From the NCBI RefSeq assembly GCF_947179115.1, contig NZ_CAMXCI010000003.1, positions 1 through 64,000 on the forward strand: DNA of 64,000 nt. Reading direction: 5' to 3'. Below the pieces are notes generated by a model, which saw only the letters and a program-made list of their open reading frames with translations, made no database searches and was not told the DNA's origin. A program made the translations under genes and the position numbers. This stretch comes from Commensalibacter papalotli. Its GTDB lineage: Bacteria > Pseudomonadota > Alphaproteobacteria > Acetobacterales > Acetobacteraceae. Shown one piece after another: positions 15,990-24,699 of the stretch. How positions within the stretch are numbered: position 1 is the stretch's first letter; the number at the start of each line of letters is the position of its first letter.

Positions 15990-17912
15990 ATGGATTTAAT
16001 AATTTCAGATCACAGCGTTCCTTTGGAAAAAGCTGATAGAGCTCCTAAAAAGGTTATTGATCAGACCCCACAATATGCAACTGATGGAGATCCAGCACAA
16101 GGAATTCCTGCTACTATCTTGACTGCTGCTCATTATAATTCTCTAACAGCAGAGGTCACAAATGCCATATTAGCAGGTGGGAAAAAACTCGATAAAAATG
16201 ATTGGAGTCAATTAGCTTCTATTATTAAGGATTTCATAACAGAGCTTGGAAAAAAAATTGACAACAAGACCTTAAATGAAAAATTAGCAGGGCTTAACAT
16301 CAATATTGATCTATCTCCTTATTATAAAAAAACTGGTGATACTTTAACAGGAGCAATGCACACTGGGGGCCAATCTCTTTGGGGGAGCGATGATAAAACT
16401 CAGCTTATTGGAAAAGGCGATGGTTGGTATATTAAAAACGATAAAAATGTTACGTTAATTTCGTTTGAAAATGGAAGCATTATTTTAAATGGTCAATATT
16501 CCTCTTTTTCTGGTTACGCTATTACAGTTAATACTGCCACCATTCAAGATAATAATGTAACTATTCAAAGCAATAATACTGTGGCTGATGGTAATGGATT
16601 TATTCATGGGAATGGTATTCATTTTGATTTACAAAAACGAGGGGTTAATGGGAACATTTATTTACAAGAACAACCTGGTATTGAAACGGCTTTAGTATTT
16701 CAAGTTTCAGGCGGTGGTCAAACATCAAGTATGGGCTTTAATAATGCTGGACTTCTTTCTGTTATTCAAATACGCACAGATAATATAAAAACAAGTAATA
16801 TAGACGTAGAAAAATCTATTAAAGTTAATACCATTAAGAATAATGGTGCTGATAGCATTACTTTTGATTCGCCTGTGATGGCCAAAGGCTCCTTTCAAGT
16901 TAACGATAATGATTTATATCTAAAATCTGATAATCCTCGTCCAGATACAGGACAATATCGGAATACGAATTCTGTGATTTGGCAATTTGATGAAGATCAA
17001 ACTATGCGAGGGATGGCTTATTTTCAGGAGCATGTCGGTGTTTCGAATAATTTAGTATTTTTAATTTCAGGTGGTGAAAATACTTATAATTATACTTTTG
17101 ACAATTTAGGGACGTTTAGTTGCAAGTATATTAATGCGAGTTATATTCAAACCAATCATGCTACCATTCAAGATAATAATGTAACTATTCAAAGCAATAA
17201 TACTGTGGCTGATGGTAATGGATTTATTCATGGGAATGGTATTCATTTTGATTTACAAAAACGAGGGGTTAATGGGAACATTTATTTACAAGAAAAACCT
17301 GGTATTGAAACAGCTTTAGTATTCCAAGTTTCAGGCGGTGGTCAAACATCAAGTATGGGATTTAATAATGCGGGGGATCTTGGTGTAAATAGCATTACGA
17401 CCAGCCAAATTACTTCTTATGGTAATTTGAACTTTAATGTTACAAATGGTAGTGATTCATACAATTATTCTCTCAATGAAAAAGGAACTATTGTAGCCAA
17501 GTACTTTACGGGTGTTGCCGCTGAGGCAAATTACGCCGATTTAGCCGAATATTATCGTTCAGATCAATTATATGACCCAGGAACGATTGTTAAAATCGGA
17601 GGAGAACAAGAAATCACAACCGCCTGTAAGGGTGGTTTTTTTTTGGGAATTGTATCAACAAACCCAGCATTTCTTATGAATACTTCTATTAAAAATGAAA
17701 ATTTAGCGTTGCCTGTTGCTTTGGCTGGTCGCGTTCCTGTGAAAATAATGGGTGAGATTAAAAAAGGTGACCCCATTACTTTATCGAAAATTGATGGGAT
17801 TGCTACAAAAGCAAATCAATCTGAAAATATTATAGGGTTTTCGTTAGAAGATAGTTTCGATCAAAAAATAAGGTTGGTTGAATGTTCTATCAAGTCAGTG
17901 GGGAATTGTTAA
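15990..17912 (+). CDS. Tail fibre protein with duplicated module and IMC-like C-terminal domain
   Basis: A 640-aa fibre. Residues 1-90 form the baseplate-attachment part common in tail fibres (TPQYATDGDPAQGIPAT, then LTAAHYNSLTAEVTNAILAGG). The shaft has two nearly identical about 70-residue modules (residues about 184-254 and 392-462) encoded by a 212-bp repeat. The C-terminal 130 residues (from YADLAEYYRSDQLYDPG) resemble the Peptidase_G2 / IMC autoproteolytic chaperone domain that trimerises fibres and is then cleaved off. That assignment is by resemblance. The stop overlaps the next ATG. Confidence 0.78.
   Translation: MDLIISDHSVPLEKADRAPKKVIDQTPQYATDGDPAQGIPATILTAAHYNSLTAEVTNAILAGGKKLDKNDWSQLASIIKDFITELGKKIDNKTLNEKLAGLNINIDLSPYYKKTGDTLTGAMHTGGQSLWGSDDKTQLIGKGDGWYIKNDKNVTLISFENGSIILNGQYSSFSGYAITVNTATIQDNNVTIQSNNTVADGNGFIHGNGIHFDLQKRGVNGNIYLQEQPGIETALVFQVSGGGQTSSMGFNNAGLLSVIQIRTDNIKTSNIDVEKSIKVNTIKNNGADSITFDSPVMAKGSFQVNDNDLYLKSDNPRPDTGQYRNTNSVIWQFDEDQTMRGMAYFQEHVGVSNNLVFLISGGENTYNYTFDNLGTFSCKYINASYIQTNHATIQDNNVTIQSNNTVADGNGFIHGNGIHFDLQKRGVNGNIYLQEKPGIETALVFQVSGGGQTSSMGFNNAGDLGVNSITTSQITSYGNLNFNVTNGSDSYNYSLNEKGTIVAKYFTGVAAEANYADLAEYYRSDQLYDPGTIVKIGGEQEITTACKGGFFLGIVSTNPAFLMNTSIKNENLALPVALAGRVPVKIMGEIKKGDPITLSKIDGIATKANQSENIIGFSLEDSFDQKIRLVECSIKSVGNC
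16539..16750 (+). repeat. 212-bp direct repeat, copy 1, in fibre gene
   Basis: Matches 17163-17374 over 212 bases with five differences that I can see. Both copies are in the same frame of the fibre gene and encode the module containing NGFIHGNGIHFDLQKRGVNG. Confidence 0.9.
17163..17374 (+). repeat. 212-bp direct repeat, copy 2, in fibre gene
   Basis: Second copy of the repeat at 16539-16750, spaced 624 bp start to start (208 codons), so recombination between copies would delete or add 208 codons in frame. Confidence 0.9.
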
Positions 17913-18808
17913 TGTCATTTGAATATAGAAACAACTCTTTACTGCTATCAGGTAGAATTAATGCTGATGATTATAATGAAGTGATTCATTTTTATAGTCA
18001 AATTCCACTGTTCCAATTTCAAAATTATAAATCTAAAGATTATCGAATAACTGCAAAAGATTGGCAAGATTTATCCGATCATGTCCAAACATTAAGAAAC
18101 CAAAATTATACTATTCCTTGGGTTCCATCGGGATTTACTAAAGAAAATCGTGTTCAAGCAATGAGCTGGTCAAATGCGATTTACAGGGAATTAACGACAC
18201 CTGGAGATTATACTTTTCAAGCACCAAATGAATCAGGGACCTTACAGTTAAGCTGGATTATGGCTGGCGGTGGATCTGGCGGTGGCGGGGATGAAGATGG
18301 GTATGGTAGAAGTGGTGGCGGCGGTGGATCTGGTGGGTATCAACAAAATATAAATTTTCCCATTTCAGGTGGATCAACGATTTCAATTTATATTGGTTCG
18401 GGTGGTGCTCCCACATCTAAATATGAAACTGAAGGCGGAAGCGGTAGTGATACTTATCTCTTAATTGATAACCAGGAAGTTATCCGTATGACGGCTGGAA
18501 AAGGGGGGCAAAATGCTCTTGCTACTAACTATACAGGTGATCATCCCAAAGGGGGTGTAGGTGGTTCGCCTAACGGATTAACAGGAGGAGACGGATTAAA
18601 GGCAAATAATAATAATAAACTTGGTGGTAATGGTGCTGATACCCCGTTGGGAACTGGTGGACAACCAACCTGGGCAGATCAGGGAGACAATGCATCTGGT
18701 TATGGGGCTGGTGGAGGGGGTGGATGTACTAAGGACAGACAAAAGCCTGGATATTGGATCGGTGGGTTCGGCACAGGTGGTTATGCGTTATTTAACCTTA
18801 CGAATTAA
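17912..18808 (+). CDS. Glycine-rich tail fibre tip / adhesin-like protein
   Basis: A 298-aa protein; the start at 17912 overlaps the fibre stop and is preferred over an in-frame start at 17882 inside the fibre gene. Residues 1-115 are an ordinary domain. From about residue 122 the sequence becomes Gly/Ser-rich with clusters such as GGGSGGGGDEDGYGRSGGGG and near the end GYGAGGGGG. Such polyglycine domains occur in phage tip adhesins, where they pack as polyglycine-II helices presenting receptor-binding loops. The position right after the fibre gene fits. Not recognised at finer level. Confidence 0.6.
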   Translation: MSFEYRNNSLLLSGRINADDYNEVIHFYSQIPLFQFQNYKSKDYRITAKDWQDLSDHVQTLRNQNYTIPWVPSGFTKENRVQAMSWSNAIYRELTTPGDYTFQAPNESGTLQLSWIMAGGGSGGGGDEDGYGRSGGGGGSGGYQQNINFPISGGSTISIYIGSGGAPTSKYETEGGSGSDTYLLIDNQEVIRMTAGKGGQNALATNYTGDHPKGGVGGSPNGLTGGDGLKANNNNKLGGNGADTPLGTGGQPTWADQGDNASGYGAGGGGGCTKDRQKPGYWIGGFGTGGYALFNLTN

Positions 18809-18833
18809 TAATTAAAATGATTGAGTAGGTAAA

Positions 18834-19292
18834 ATGTGGACGGTCTCAAATAAACGATGCCTTCAATTGCAAAATAAAGGGGGATATTACAATACGAATA
18901 CAAATTTTATTCGTAATCTGGTTTTGCCAATGCGTTATGATTGTGAGGATTTAGATTACAGCCTCGATATTTCTACATTTTTACAAGATAGTTTTGATCG
19001 TATTCGCTTTGTTTCAGCAAAACAAGAAGGAATGGAGTTGCTTTGGCTCAGCTATGCTCATGAATGTATTTTGTTTAGTTTGGGTAAGGGATCACCAGAA
19101 AAAGTGGGAATTCTTTATTGTTATGCGCAAACTTTTGGTGGGCGGTCTTTCCAAATAACGCTGACTCAATCGATAGAAATGGGGAATTTTGCCCGTCGAG
19201 ATCCGCCCCCAGACTTTATTCCTAATTTAATTCAACTTCCGAATACACAGCCTCTCAGATCATCTGATGAGGCATTTTTTTTCTTTGGATAA
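18834..19292 (+). CDS. Fibre-region protein, possible fibre-tail adaptor
   Basis: A 152-aa protein with no diagnostic motif that I can name. The middle (from about residue 60) has a beta-strand rhythm ending FGGRSFQITLTQSI, which resembles the small Ig-like fibre-tail adaptor proteins found beside phage fibre genes. It lies 25 bases after the glycine-rich gene and 3 bases before the next, in the fibre operon. The adaptor role is a guess. Confidence 0.4.
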   Translation: MWTVSNKRCLQLQNKGGYYNTNTNFIRNLVLPMRYDCEDLDYSLDISTFLQDSFDRIRFVSAKQEGMELLWLSYAHECILFSLGKGSPEKVGILYCYAQTFGGRSFQITLTQSIEMGNFARRDPPPDFIPNLIQLPNTQPLRSSDEAFFFFG

Positions 19293-19295
19293 TTT

Positions 19296-19721
19296 ATGAA
19301 AACAATAAGACCAATCAGTGATCCTGAATTAAGGATCAAAGAGGTTGCATGTGATGATTTAATCATTGTTATGAGACCTCAAAAAAATGAGCTTGGATGC
19401 GTGACCTCGTATGATACGCAAACGATTACAGCCAATGAGTTTTGTGCATCCATTATGGCACAAACATTAGAGACATTGGGGCAAATTTTACCTAGAACAG
19501 ACCCCGCAGATGGAAAAACTTTATGGGTTAAAGATGGATGTCTTGCCTTTGCGTCTGGTGATCCAACGCAACTTGGAACCATTGCCCCATATGCAATGAA
19601 AAAGTCGTTACAGCAAGCATTTCAAATATTACCAACCTCTGATCCAGGAGACGGCAGCCCTTGGTTATCGGGAAATATTTTAATGCAAGGATCTCAAATT
19701 AAAACAAATAAAGGAATTTAA
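19296..19721 (+). CDS. Unrecognised fibre-region protein with internal repeat
   Basis: A 141-aa protein. It contains the motif ILPRTDPADGKTLWVKDG (about residues 67-84) and a second version ILPTSDPGDGSPWLSGN (about residues 112-128), so a DP-x-DG-x-xW unit is duplicated. No known domain recognised. It is tightly packed between fibre genes and ends one base before the next start, so it probably belongs to the fibre assembly. Confidence 0.5.
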   Translation: MKTIRPISDPELRIKEVACDDLIIVMRPQKNELGCVTSYDTQTITANEFCASIMAQTLETLGQILPRTDPADGKTLWVKDGCLAFASGDPTQLGTIAPYAMKKSLQQAFQILPTSDPGDGSPWLSGNILMQGSQIKTNKGI

Positions 19722-19722
19722 A

Positions 19723-20934
19723 ATGAGTTGTTCTCCTCCGATTTTAATCGTTCCAGGTGGATGCTTAGACAAAGAAGTTATGGAAATAGCTTGTAAAAGC
19801 CCATTAGAAACAAAATCTTATTTATTTACCGTATCTAACCGTCTTTCTCCTGTTGAAGAAATTGATTATGTCATAGCTCAACCAGCTGGCAATAGTGGTG
19901 TATCTGTTCATGATATCAAGATCGATGGGCAAACCTTTAAATGTAAAATAAAAGGGGGATATTTAAACAAAAATGTTGGTATTCGATTTATTATTCAAAC
20001 GAAACTTAACAATATTATTGAGTTTAATTGTAAGCTTCCTATTCGTTCAGCAGGGATTTTGTATGATGATGGATCCCAATCTATTATTTTGGACCCTTCA
20101 TCACCAGCAGGAACCATTACAATTGGAAAAGTAGAGCAAGTTTTATCGGATAAGCCAGCAACGGTTACAAATATTGGCACGCCAGAGGCAGCTATTCTCA
20201 ATTTCGAAATTCCACAAGGTGATGAAGGAAAAGCAGCTACTATTGAGATTGGAAAGGTTACAACAGGTGATCCTGGAAGTAAGGCGGCTGTAGTTAATAG
20301 CGGGAATTCATCAAATGCCATTTTAGATATTACTTTACCAACAGGGAAAGATGGCGAGGTTCAAACCGTTAAAATCGGAGAAACCAAGACACTGCCTGCT
20401 GGATATGCTGCCACGGTTGATGCGACTACAGTGGATAATGTCGTAACTTTAAACTTTGGCATTCCAAGTGGAACCACGGGCGAAGCTGGTCAATATATTC
20501 TTAATATTGGTGAAATTACAACACTAGCACCAGATCAACAAGCGACTGCAACAATTACTAGTGATGGGAAAGGTAATCATTCCTTAAATCTAGGTATCCC
20601 ACAAGGTAAAGTTGGACAACAAGGCAATTCAATTTCCACTTTATCATTTTCTAAAGATAAAATTGTGACAACATTGTCAGACGGATCAACTTTAGAAACT
20701 ACTCCACAAGGTATTTACACTCTACATGAAATTGTAATTGCTCCCGATAATATTGGGGAGCTTCCTGATGACTTGGTTTTAAATGGTAATATTTATACTG
20801 CCCCAGACGCTTATTTGAATGGAAGCAAAAAACTCCCTGAGGGTTTATCTCTCAATTCAAATATCGTGATGACTGACGGTTCTGTCTATTTCCCAACAAC
20901 AATCAACAATAACGGCGTTCTTTGCGCTGCTTAA
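19723..20934 (+). CDS. Tail fibre with BppU-like N-terminus and collagen-like IPQG repeats
   Basis: A 403-aa fibre. The first 125 residues form a beta-rich attachment domain (MSCSPPILIVPGGC opening). Residues about 130-300 hold at least four degenerate repeats of about 43 residues built on the pattern T-IGKV-T-PG-xATV-N-G-T-xA-LNF-IPQG, typical of phage fibre shafts. The N-terminal domain is clearly homologous to that of the 1165-aa protein at 26931, which also carries the repeats. This suggests both bind the same baseplate site. Confidence 0.72.
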   Translation: MSCSPPILIVPGGCLDKEVMEIACKSPLETKSYLFTVSNRLSPVEEIDYVIAQPAGNSGVSVHDIKIDGQTFKCKIKGGYLNKNVGIRFIIQTKLNNIIEFNCKLPIRSAGILYDDGSQSIILDPSSPAGTITIGKVEQVLSDKPATVTNIGTPEAAILNFEIPQGDEGKAATIEIGKVTTGDPGSKAAVVNSGNSSNAILDITLPTGKDGEVQTVKIGETKTLPAGYAATVDATTVDNVVTLNFGIPSGTTGEAGQYILNIGEITTLAPDQQATATITSDGKGNHSLNLGIPQGKVGQQGNSISTLSFSKDKIVTTLSDGSTLETTPQGIYTLHEIVIAPDNIGELPDDLVLNGNIYTAPDAYLNGSKKLPEGLSLNSNIVMTDGSVYFPTTINNNGVLCAA

Positions 20935-20958
20935 TTTAATTTAAAAGGACTAATAAAA

Positions 20959-22020
20959 ATGGCCGATACAAACACAATAGGTAAACCTATCAATCTTGAT
21001 CTTTCTGCATGTTCTGCAAGTAATGATGGAGGGAAAACACTAAAAACATTGTCTCAGTTGGTTACTGATAATAACAATAATACTACTAATCAAATTAACG
21101 CTAATGAATTGAAAACAAAAGTAGATAATAATACTACTGATATTCGAAATGTTAAAGAACAAGCGGATAAAACAGACACTCAAGTTATTGCTTTAAAAAC
21201 AAAAGTTGATGGTTTAAAACCAGACGCTAATTATGTTGCTGTGAACACAGCATTCCAATCAAAAGGATATTTACCATTAGACGCGAATGGTCAATTTGTG
21301 GGGCCAAATCCAAGAACTGACAATGTTGTTTTTAGTAGTTGGGGTTATAAGTTTGATGTAAATGGTAATGCAGTTGGTTCGAATTCATCACAAATTCTTA
21401 ATAAATACCAAGTTGCAGCAAATAACGCTGGAACTAGCGTATCTCAAGAGGGTAGATTCGTTTACACTTCTGCATATGATAAAACCATAGCAAAGGGTAG
21501 ATTTGCTTTTGATGCAGAGACAGTAGATCCTTTATCTGGCAATGTAAATTTAGGGTCAACGACTAATCCTTGGAATAATATTTATTCAAAAACAGCTCTT
21601 ACTGTAACTTCTGATAAAAATGTAAAAACTGAGGTTCAATTAGAAGAAAATATTGCTGATCTATTGTTTGAGAAGTTAGAGGCAAAAACATTTACATTAA
21701 ATGAAGTAGTTGCAGAAAAGGGGGATGAAGCCCGTATTCATACTGGGTATTTTGCTCAAGATGTAGCGCAAATATTACATGACGGTGGGTTTGAACCTTC
21801 TTTAATTGCTATGTGGATTCAAAATAAAAATGAAACTACTCAATTGATAGAAAAAGAAGACGGAAGTTTTGAAGAAACCACAGGAAAGATTATTGATAAA
21901 GAAGGTTTAAAGTTTATTCAATCTTTACGCTATGAAGAAATATTGGTTGCCTTATTACAAGGTACAAAGAATAAAATTTCAACGTTAGAAAGCCGTTTAG
22001 CTGCACTTGAACAAAGATAA
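20959..22020 (+). CDS. Tail fibre with C-terminal S74 intramolecular chaperone
   Basis: A 353-aa protein. The N-terminal part is a predicted coiled coil (repeating NANELKTKVDNNTTD-type heptads, about residues 35-90). The C-terminal 135 residues match the Peptidase_S74 chaperone of endosialidases and fibres: SDKNVKTEV with the self-cleavage Ser (about residue 217), HTGYFAQDV, LRYEEILVALLQ, then a final leucine coiled coil. The chaperone trimerises the fibre and cuts itself off at the Ser. Good Shine-Dalgarno AAAAGGA upstream. Confidence 0.85.
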   Translation: MADTNTIGKPINLDLSACSASNDGGKTLKTLSQLVTDNNNNTTNQINANELKTKVDNNTTDIRNVKEQADKTDTQVIALKTKVDGLKPDANYVAVNTAFQSKGYLPLDANGQFVGPNPRTDNVVFSSWGYKFDVNGNAVGSNSSQILNKYQVAANNAGTSVSQEGRFVYTSAYDKTIAKGRFAFDAETVDPLSGNVNLGSTTNPWNNIYSKTALTVTSDKNVKTEVQLEENIADLLFEKLEAKTFTLNEVVAEKGDEARIHTGYFAQDVAQILHDGGFEPSLIAMWIQNKNETTQLIEKEDGSFEETTGKIIDKEGLKFIQSLRYEEILVALLQGTKNKISTLESRLAALEQR

Positions 22021-22031
22021 GGTGACTAATT

Positions 22032-22424
22032 ATGAACAATTCGAAAAAAATTATTGGCAGCAAAGGTGAAATTTTATACGAGTTTCAAATTGTTGACCGT
22101 TTGAATTCGGGTTGTCCTTCTCTTCCGATGAATATTAATGGTAATACAGAGCTTAATTTTGCAAATGTTGGAGATATTTCTTATATTTGTTCAATTACAG
22201 GTCAATCAAAAATTACCATAAAACCTGGAAAAAAGGGGCAACTCCAAAGAATGACCCTGTTAATTGTTAATAATGCTAATAATTCTGTTGTAACCTTTTC
22301 TGAAAACGTCATTACAGGGAAAGATAACCTTTATATTCAATCAACAATAGGTTCTTTTTCAGTAGTTGAATTTATTTATGACGGATATTTGAAAATTTAT
22401 GGAAGGTCTCTAATCAATGGCTGA
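22032..22424 (+). CDS. Unrecognised fibre-region protein
   Basis: A 130-aa beta-rich protein (NITITGQ-type strands, about half the residues being Ile/Val/Thr/Asn/Ser) with no motif I can name. It is 11 bases after the S74 fibre gene with AAGGTG upstream and overlaps the CotH-like gene by 8 bases, so it is co-translated with it. It may be a partner or adaptor of that protein. Confidence 0.45.
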   Translation: MNNSKKIIGSKGEILYEFQIVDRLNSGCPSLPMNINGNTELNFANVGDISYICSITGQSKITIKPGKKGQLQRMTLLIVNNANNSVVTFSENVITGKDNLYIQSTIGSFSVVEFIYDGYLKIYGRSLING

Positions 22425-23760
22425 GACTGGATTTATTAATAATGGCAGTCTTGTTCAATACGGACAAGGTAACACAAGTGATAGTTGGGATTATTTGATT
22501 GAAGACAAAGCGCCTTTAAGGATATTAATCTCTGGGGATTTGCCGAACTCTAAAGACGGCAGTTCTATGAATTGTAGCTTTTATTCTGGGACAATTCCTT
22601 TATTTTCTGCGGCTGGAACGTGGGGAATACAAGGCCAATCTAGCGTTAATTCTTCAAAGAAAAATTGGAAACTTAAATTAATTAATCCAAAAACAGGAAA
22701 AAAATTAAAAGTTAAGTTTGGTGATTGGTTTCCCTCAAGCTCTATTACTTTAAAAGGGTATGGCACAGATAGAACCCTTTTGCGTGACACGACCACAACA
22801 AGATTGTGGCGTAACATGTATTCTACGCATTTTAATGGTTTGTTATCGTCTGATCGTAATTATAACTATTTCAAAGATAAAAATTGTGCCTCGATGACCT
22901 CTGCGCTGTTCACAACAGATGGTTCACCTGTTGAGCTATACTTTAATGACCAATTTTTAGGTATGTATGTCATTCGATCTGATGTTGATAACGATACATT
23001 TTTGATGGATCCAGACAACCCTAATCATATTCAAACTCAACCACAAAAAGCATCTAATTTTTGGCTTTCTGGGAAATATACACAAAGTGAATGGGATTTT
23101 TATTGCCCAGGAACGGTTACGGCTGACACAACTCAAAAATTACAAGATTTTATCACTTGGGCCTGCGGCTGTGTTAATGGAACAATTGATTTACGTTCTA
23201 CATACCATGACCACATAGATTTAAAATCATGGATTGATTATATTCTTTTATGTGAAGTTAGCGCATCTTATGATTCAATTCAGAATAATTTTGAGATGGC
23301 GACATGGAACGGAACAGACGCAAACCCAATTTGGTCTATTTTTCCATATGATGAAGATGAAACCTTTGGGATTGTTTATGGAAAAACAACAAGCGCTCAA
23401 ACAGATCCTCTAACTATTGGTTGGGTGATGAGAGAAAAGGGCAATATTGGTAATCAACATCCAGTATTCTTTGAAAAAATATTAGATACTTTTTGGGGCG
23501 AAGTAAGGGATCGATATTATTATCTTCGTTCGAATAAAATACTGGATACCTTTACTTTTGATCAAATGATTAAATCGCAAGTGGATTTAATTAATCCTAA
23601 ATCCTTAGAGCAAGATTTGAAGTTATGGAGTGCTACGGGACAGACAGGGATTGGTACGGGATTAGATGTTTCTGATTACGGTCGAAAATGGTCATTTGTC
23701 TATATCAAAAACTTTTTCTCTGATCGTTTAAAATGGCTGGACCAACAATTTAATATTTAA
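22417..23760 (+). CDS. CotH-kinase-like protein in the prophage tail cassette
   Basis: A 447-aa protein of the CotH family, atypical protein kinases first known from Bacillus spore coats. Family segments in order: GIQGQSSVNSSKKNWKLKL (about 70-88), LKGYGTDRTLLRD (112-124), PVELYFNDQFLGMYVIRSD (171-189), SWIDYILLCEV (271-281) and the acidic IFPYDEDETFG (308-318), which corresponds to the metal-binding DxDxxFG end of the catalytic core. There is no signal peptide. It is the last gene of the fibre operon, just before a terminator, so it may be carried on the virion. Function in the phage is unknown. Confidence 0.75.
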   Translation: MAETGFINNGSLVQYGQGNTSDSWDYLIEDKAPLRILISGDLPNSKDGSSMNCSFYSGTIPLFSAAGTWGIQGQSSVNSSKKNWKLKLINPKTGKKLKVKFGDWFPSSSITLKGYGTDRTLLRDTTTTRLWRNMYSTHFNGLLSSDRNYNYFKDKNCASMTSALFTTDGSPVELYFNDQFLGMYVIRSDVDNDTFLMDPDNPNHIQTQPQKASNFWLSGKYTQSEWDFYCPGTVTADTTQKLQDFITWACGCVNGTIDLRSTYHDHIDLKSWIDYILLCEVSASYDSIQNNFEMATWNGTDANPIWSIFPYDEDETFGIVYGKTTSAQTDPLTIGWVMREKGNIGNQHPVFFEKILDTFWGEVRDRYYYLRSNKILDTFTFDQMIKSQVDLINPKSLEQDLKLWSATGQTGIGTGLDVSDYGRKWSFVYIKNFFSDRLKWLDQQFNI

Positions 23761-23770
23761 AACAACAATC

Positions 23771-23816
23771 AGGCATGAGAACGGGACGCACATAGCGTCT
23801 TTTTTTATGCCTTTTT
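23771..23816 (+). terminator. Terminator after the CotH-like gene
   Basis: An inner stem GACGC/GCGTC with a T7 run is nested in an outer stem AGGCAT/ATGCCT followed by more T. It ends the fibre operon. A close relative of the same element (about 47 bases, few differences) lies on the minus strand at 46045-46086 behind the SGNH hydrolase gene. Confidence 0.8.
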
Positions 23817-23830
23817 TATGGGGAAAGACA

Positions 23831-24076
23831 ATGGATACGGACTTAATTACTCAGATCATGCAGTATTTAATGGGTGTAATTCCAGGGGATATTGCTGGGA
23901 ATATTGTTGCTGTGGTGACGGCTATCGTAACGTTGTGTACGTTGATGATGCGTTTTTGGAAAGAGCCAGAAATGACCAGTAAATGGCATAGCCTTTGGCA
24001 AGTTATTCATGTGCTGGCATCCTTTAAAAAGCCAGATGAAATTAAGGAGAATAAAGATGGTCAGAAGGATCGTTAA
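23831..24076 (+). CDS. Small membrane protein, holin-like
   Basis: An 81-aa protein; the ATG at 23831 is chosen because GGGGAAAG lies just upstream and the earlier in-frame start at 23807 lies within the terminator. It has one strong membrane segment (IAGNIVAVVTAIVTLCTLMM, about residues 19-38) followed by a charged cytoplasmic tail rich in Lys/Glu/Asp. The position before a lysozyme-like gene suggests a holin or related lysis protein. It overlaps the next gene by 20 bases. Confidence 0.55.
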   Translation: MDTDLITQIMQYLMGVIPGDIAGNIVAVVTAIVTLCTLMMRFWKEPEMTSKWHSLWQVIHVLASFKKPDEIKENKDGQKDR

Positions 24077-24470
24077 TTCTCTGCGAAATCATGATCACTG
24101 GTTTGCTGAATGGTGGAGTTCTATTTTATTGATGGCCGTTGGGGTTTATGGGCTATGTGAGCCAACGAGCATTATTATCCAACAATCTTTTATCGATGGT
24201 TTCTTGCAATTCATGCCTGATAAGGTGTGGGAGCTTCTGTTTGTTTATACTGGCTTACTTCAATATTGTGCATTGAATTATGAAAGTTTGATAGGCAGGG
24301 GAATAACTGCATTCTTTGCATCATCATTATTAATATGGGGATTTTTAAATATTCTCTTTTATGGCCAATGGCACTTCAGCCTGATTGCATGGGGTGTATT
24401 CGCAACGATCAATCTTTACGCGCTTTGTCGGGCCATACGGGGGATAGAGAAATGCCATGAATCTCTTTGA
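24057..24470 (+). CDS. Multi-pass membrane protein of the lysis region
   Basis: A 137-aa protein; the start at 24057 follows an excellent AAGGAGA site. Three to four hydrophobic segments are visible (SSILLMAVGVYGL, LLFVYTGLLQYC, ITAFFASSLLIWGFLNILF, SLIAWGVFATINLYAL). The frame overlaps both neighbours. Comparable small membrane proteins occupy this slot in phages of related bacteria. It may take part in lysis or be an inner-membrane accessory; not recognised further. Confidence 0.55.
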   Translation: MVRRIVNSLRNHDHWFAEWWSSILLMAVGVYGLCEPTSIIIQQSFIDGFLQFMPDKVWELLFVYTGLLQYCALNYESLIGRGITAFFASSLLIWGFLNILFYGQWHFSLIAWGVFATINLYALCRAIRGIEKCHESL

Positions 24471-24615
24471 AATCCTGCGTTGGTGGTGGGAGAGTAACGC
24501 CGAATGGATCAAAATCCATGATCCTTGGGTCATTCCCGTTGTAGCAATCAGTATTCCAATGTCATTCGTTATCCGTGCAATATGCGCTGTGATTAGAACT
24601 TGGCGGGGGAAATGA
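24457..24615 (+). CDS. Small single-span membrane protein overlapping the previous gene
   Basis: A 52-aa frame starting at the ATG at 24457, inside the end of the preceding gene in another frame. It encodes MNLFEILRWWWES, a hydrophobic segment (WVIPVVAISIPMSFVIRAI) and a basic end RTWRGK. The nested overlap (preceding stop at 24470), membrane character and place before the lysozyme-like gene make it a plausible third membrane component of the lysis cassette. GATAGAGA upstream is a weak binding site. Confidence 0.5.
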   Translation: MNLFEILRWWWESNAEWIKIHDPWVIPVVAISIPMSFVIRAICAVIRTWRGK

Positions 24616-24640
24616 GTTTTTCCCAGAGGTAGGAAAAACT
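24615..24640 (+). other. Stem-loop after the membrane gene cluster
   Basis: A perfect 9-bp stem AGTTTTTCC/GGAAAAACT with an 8-base loop overlapping the stop codon of the 52-aa gene. There is no T run after it, so it may be an RNA-stability or partial-termination element. Confidence 0.55.
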
Positions 24641-24699
24641 AACTACTCAATAAAATAACGCCTCAAAATTATCATTAAAAATCAACATAGGAAATGAAC

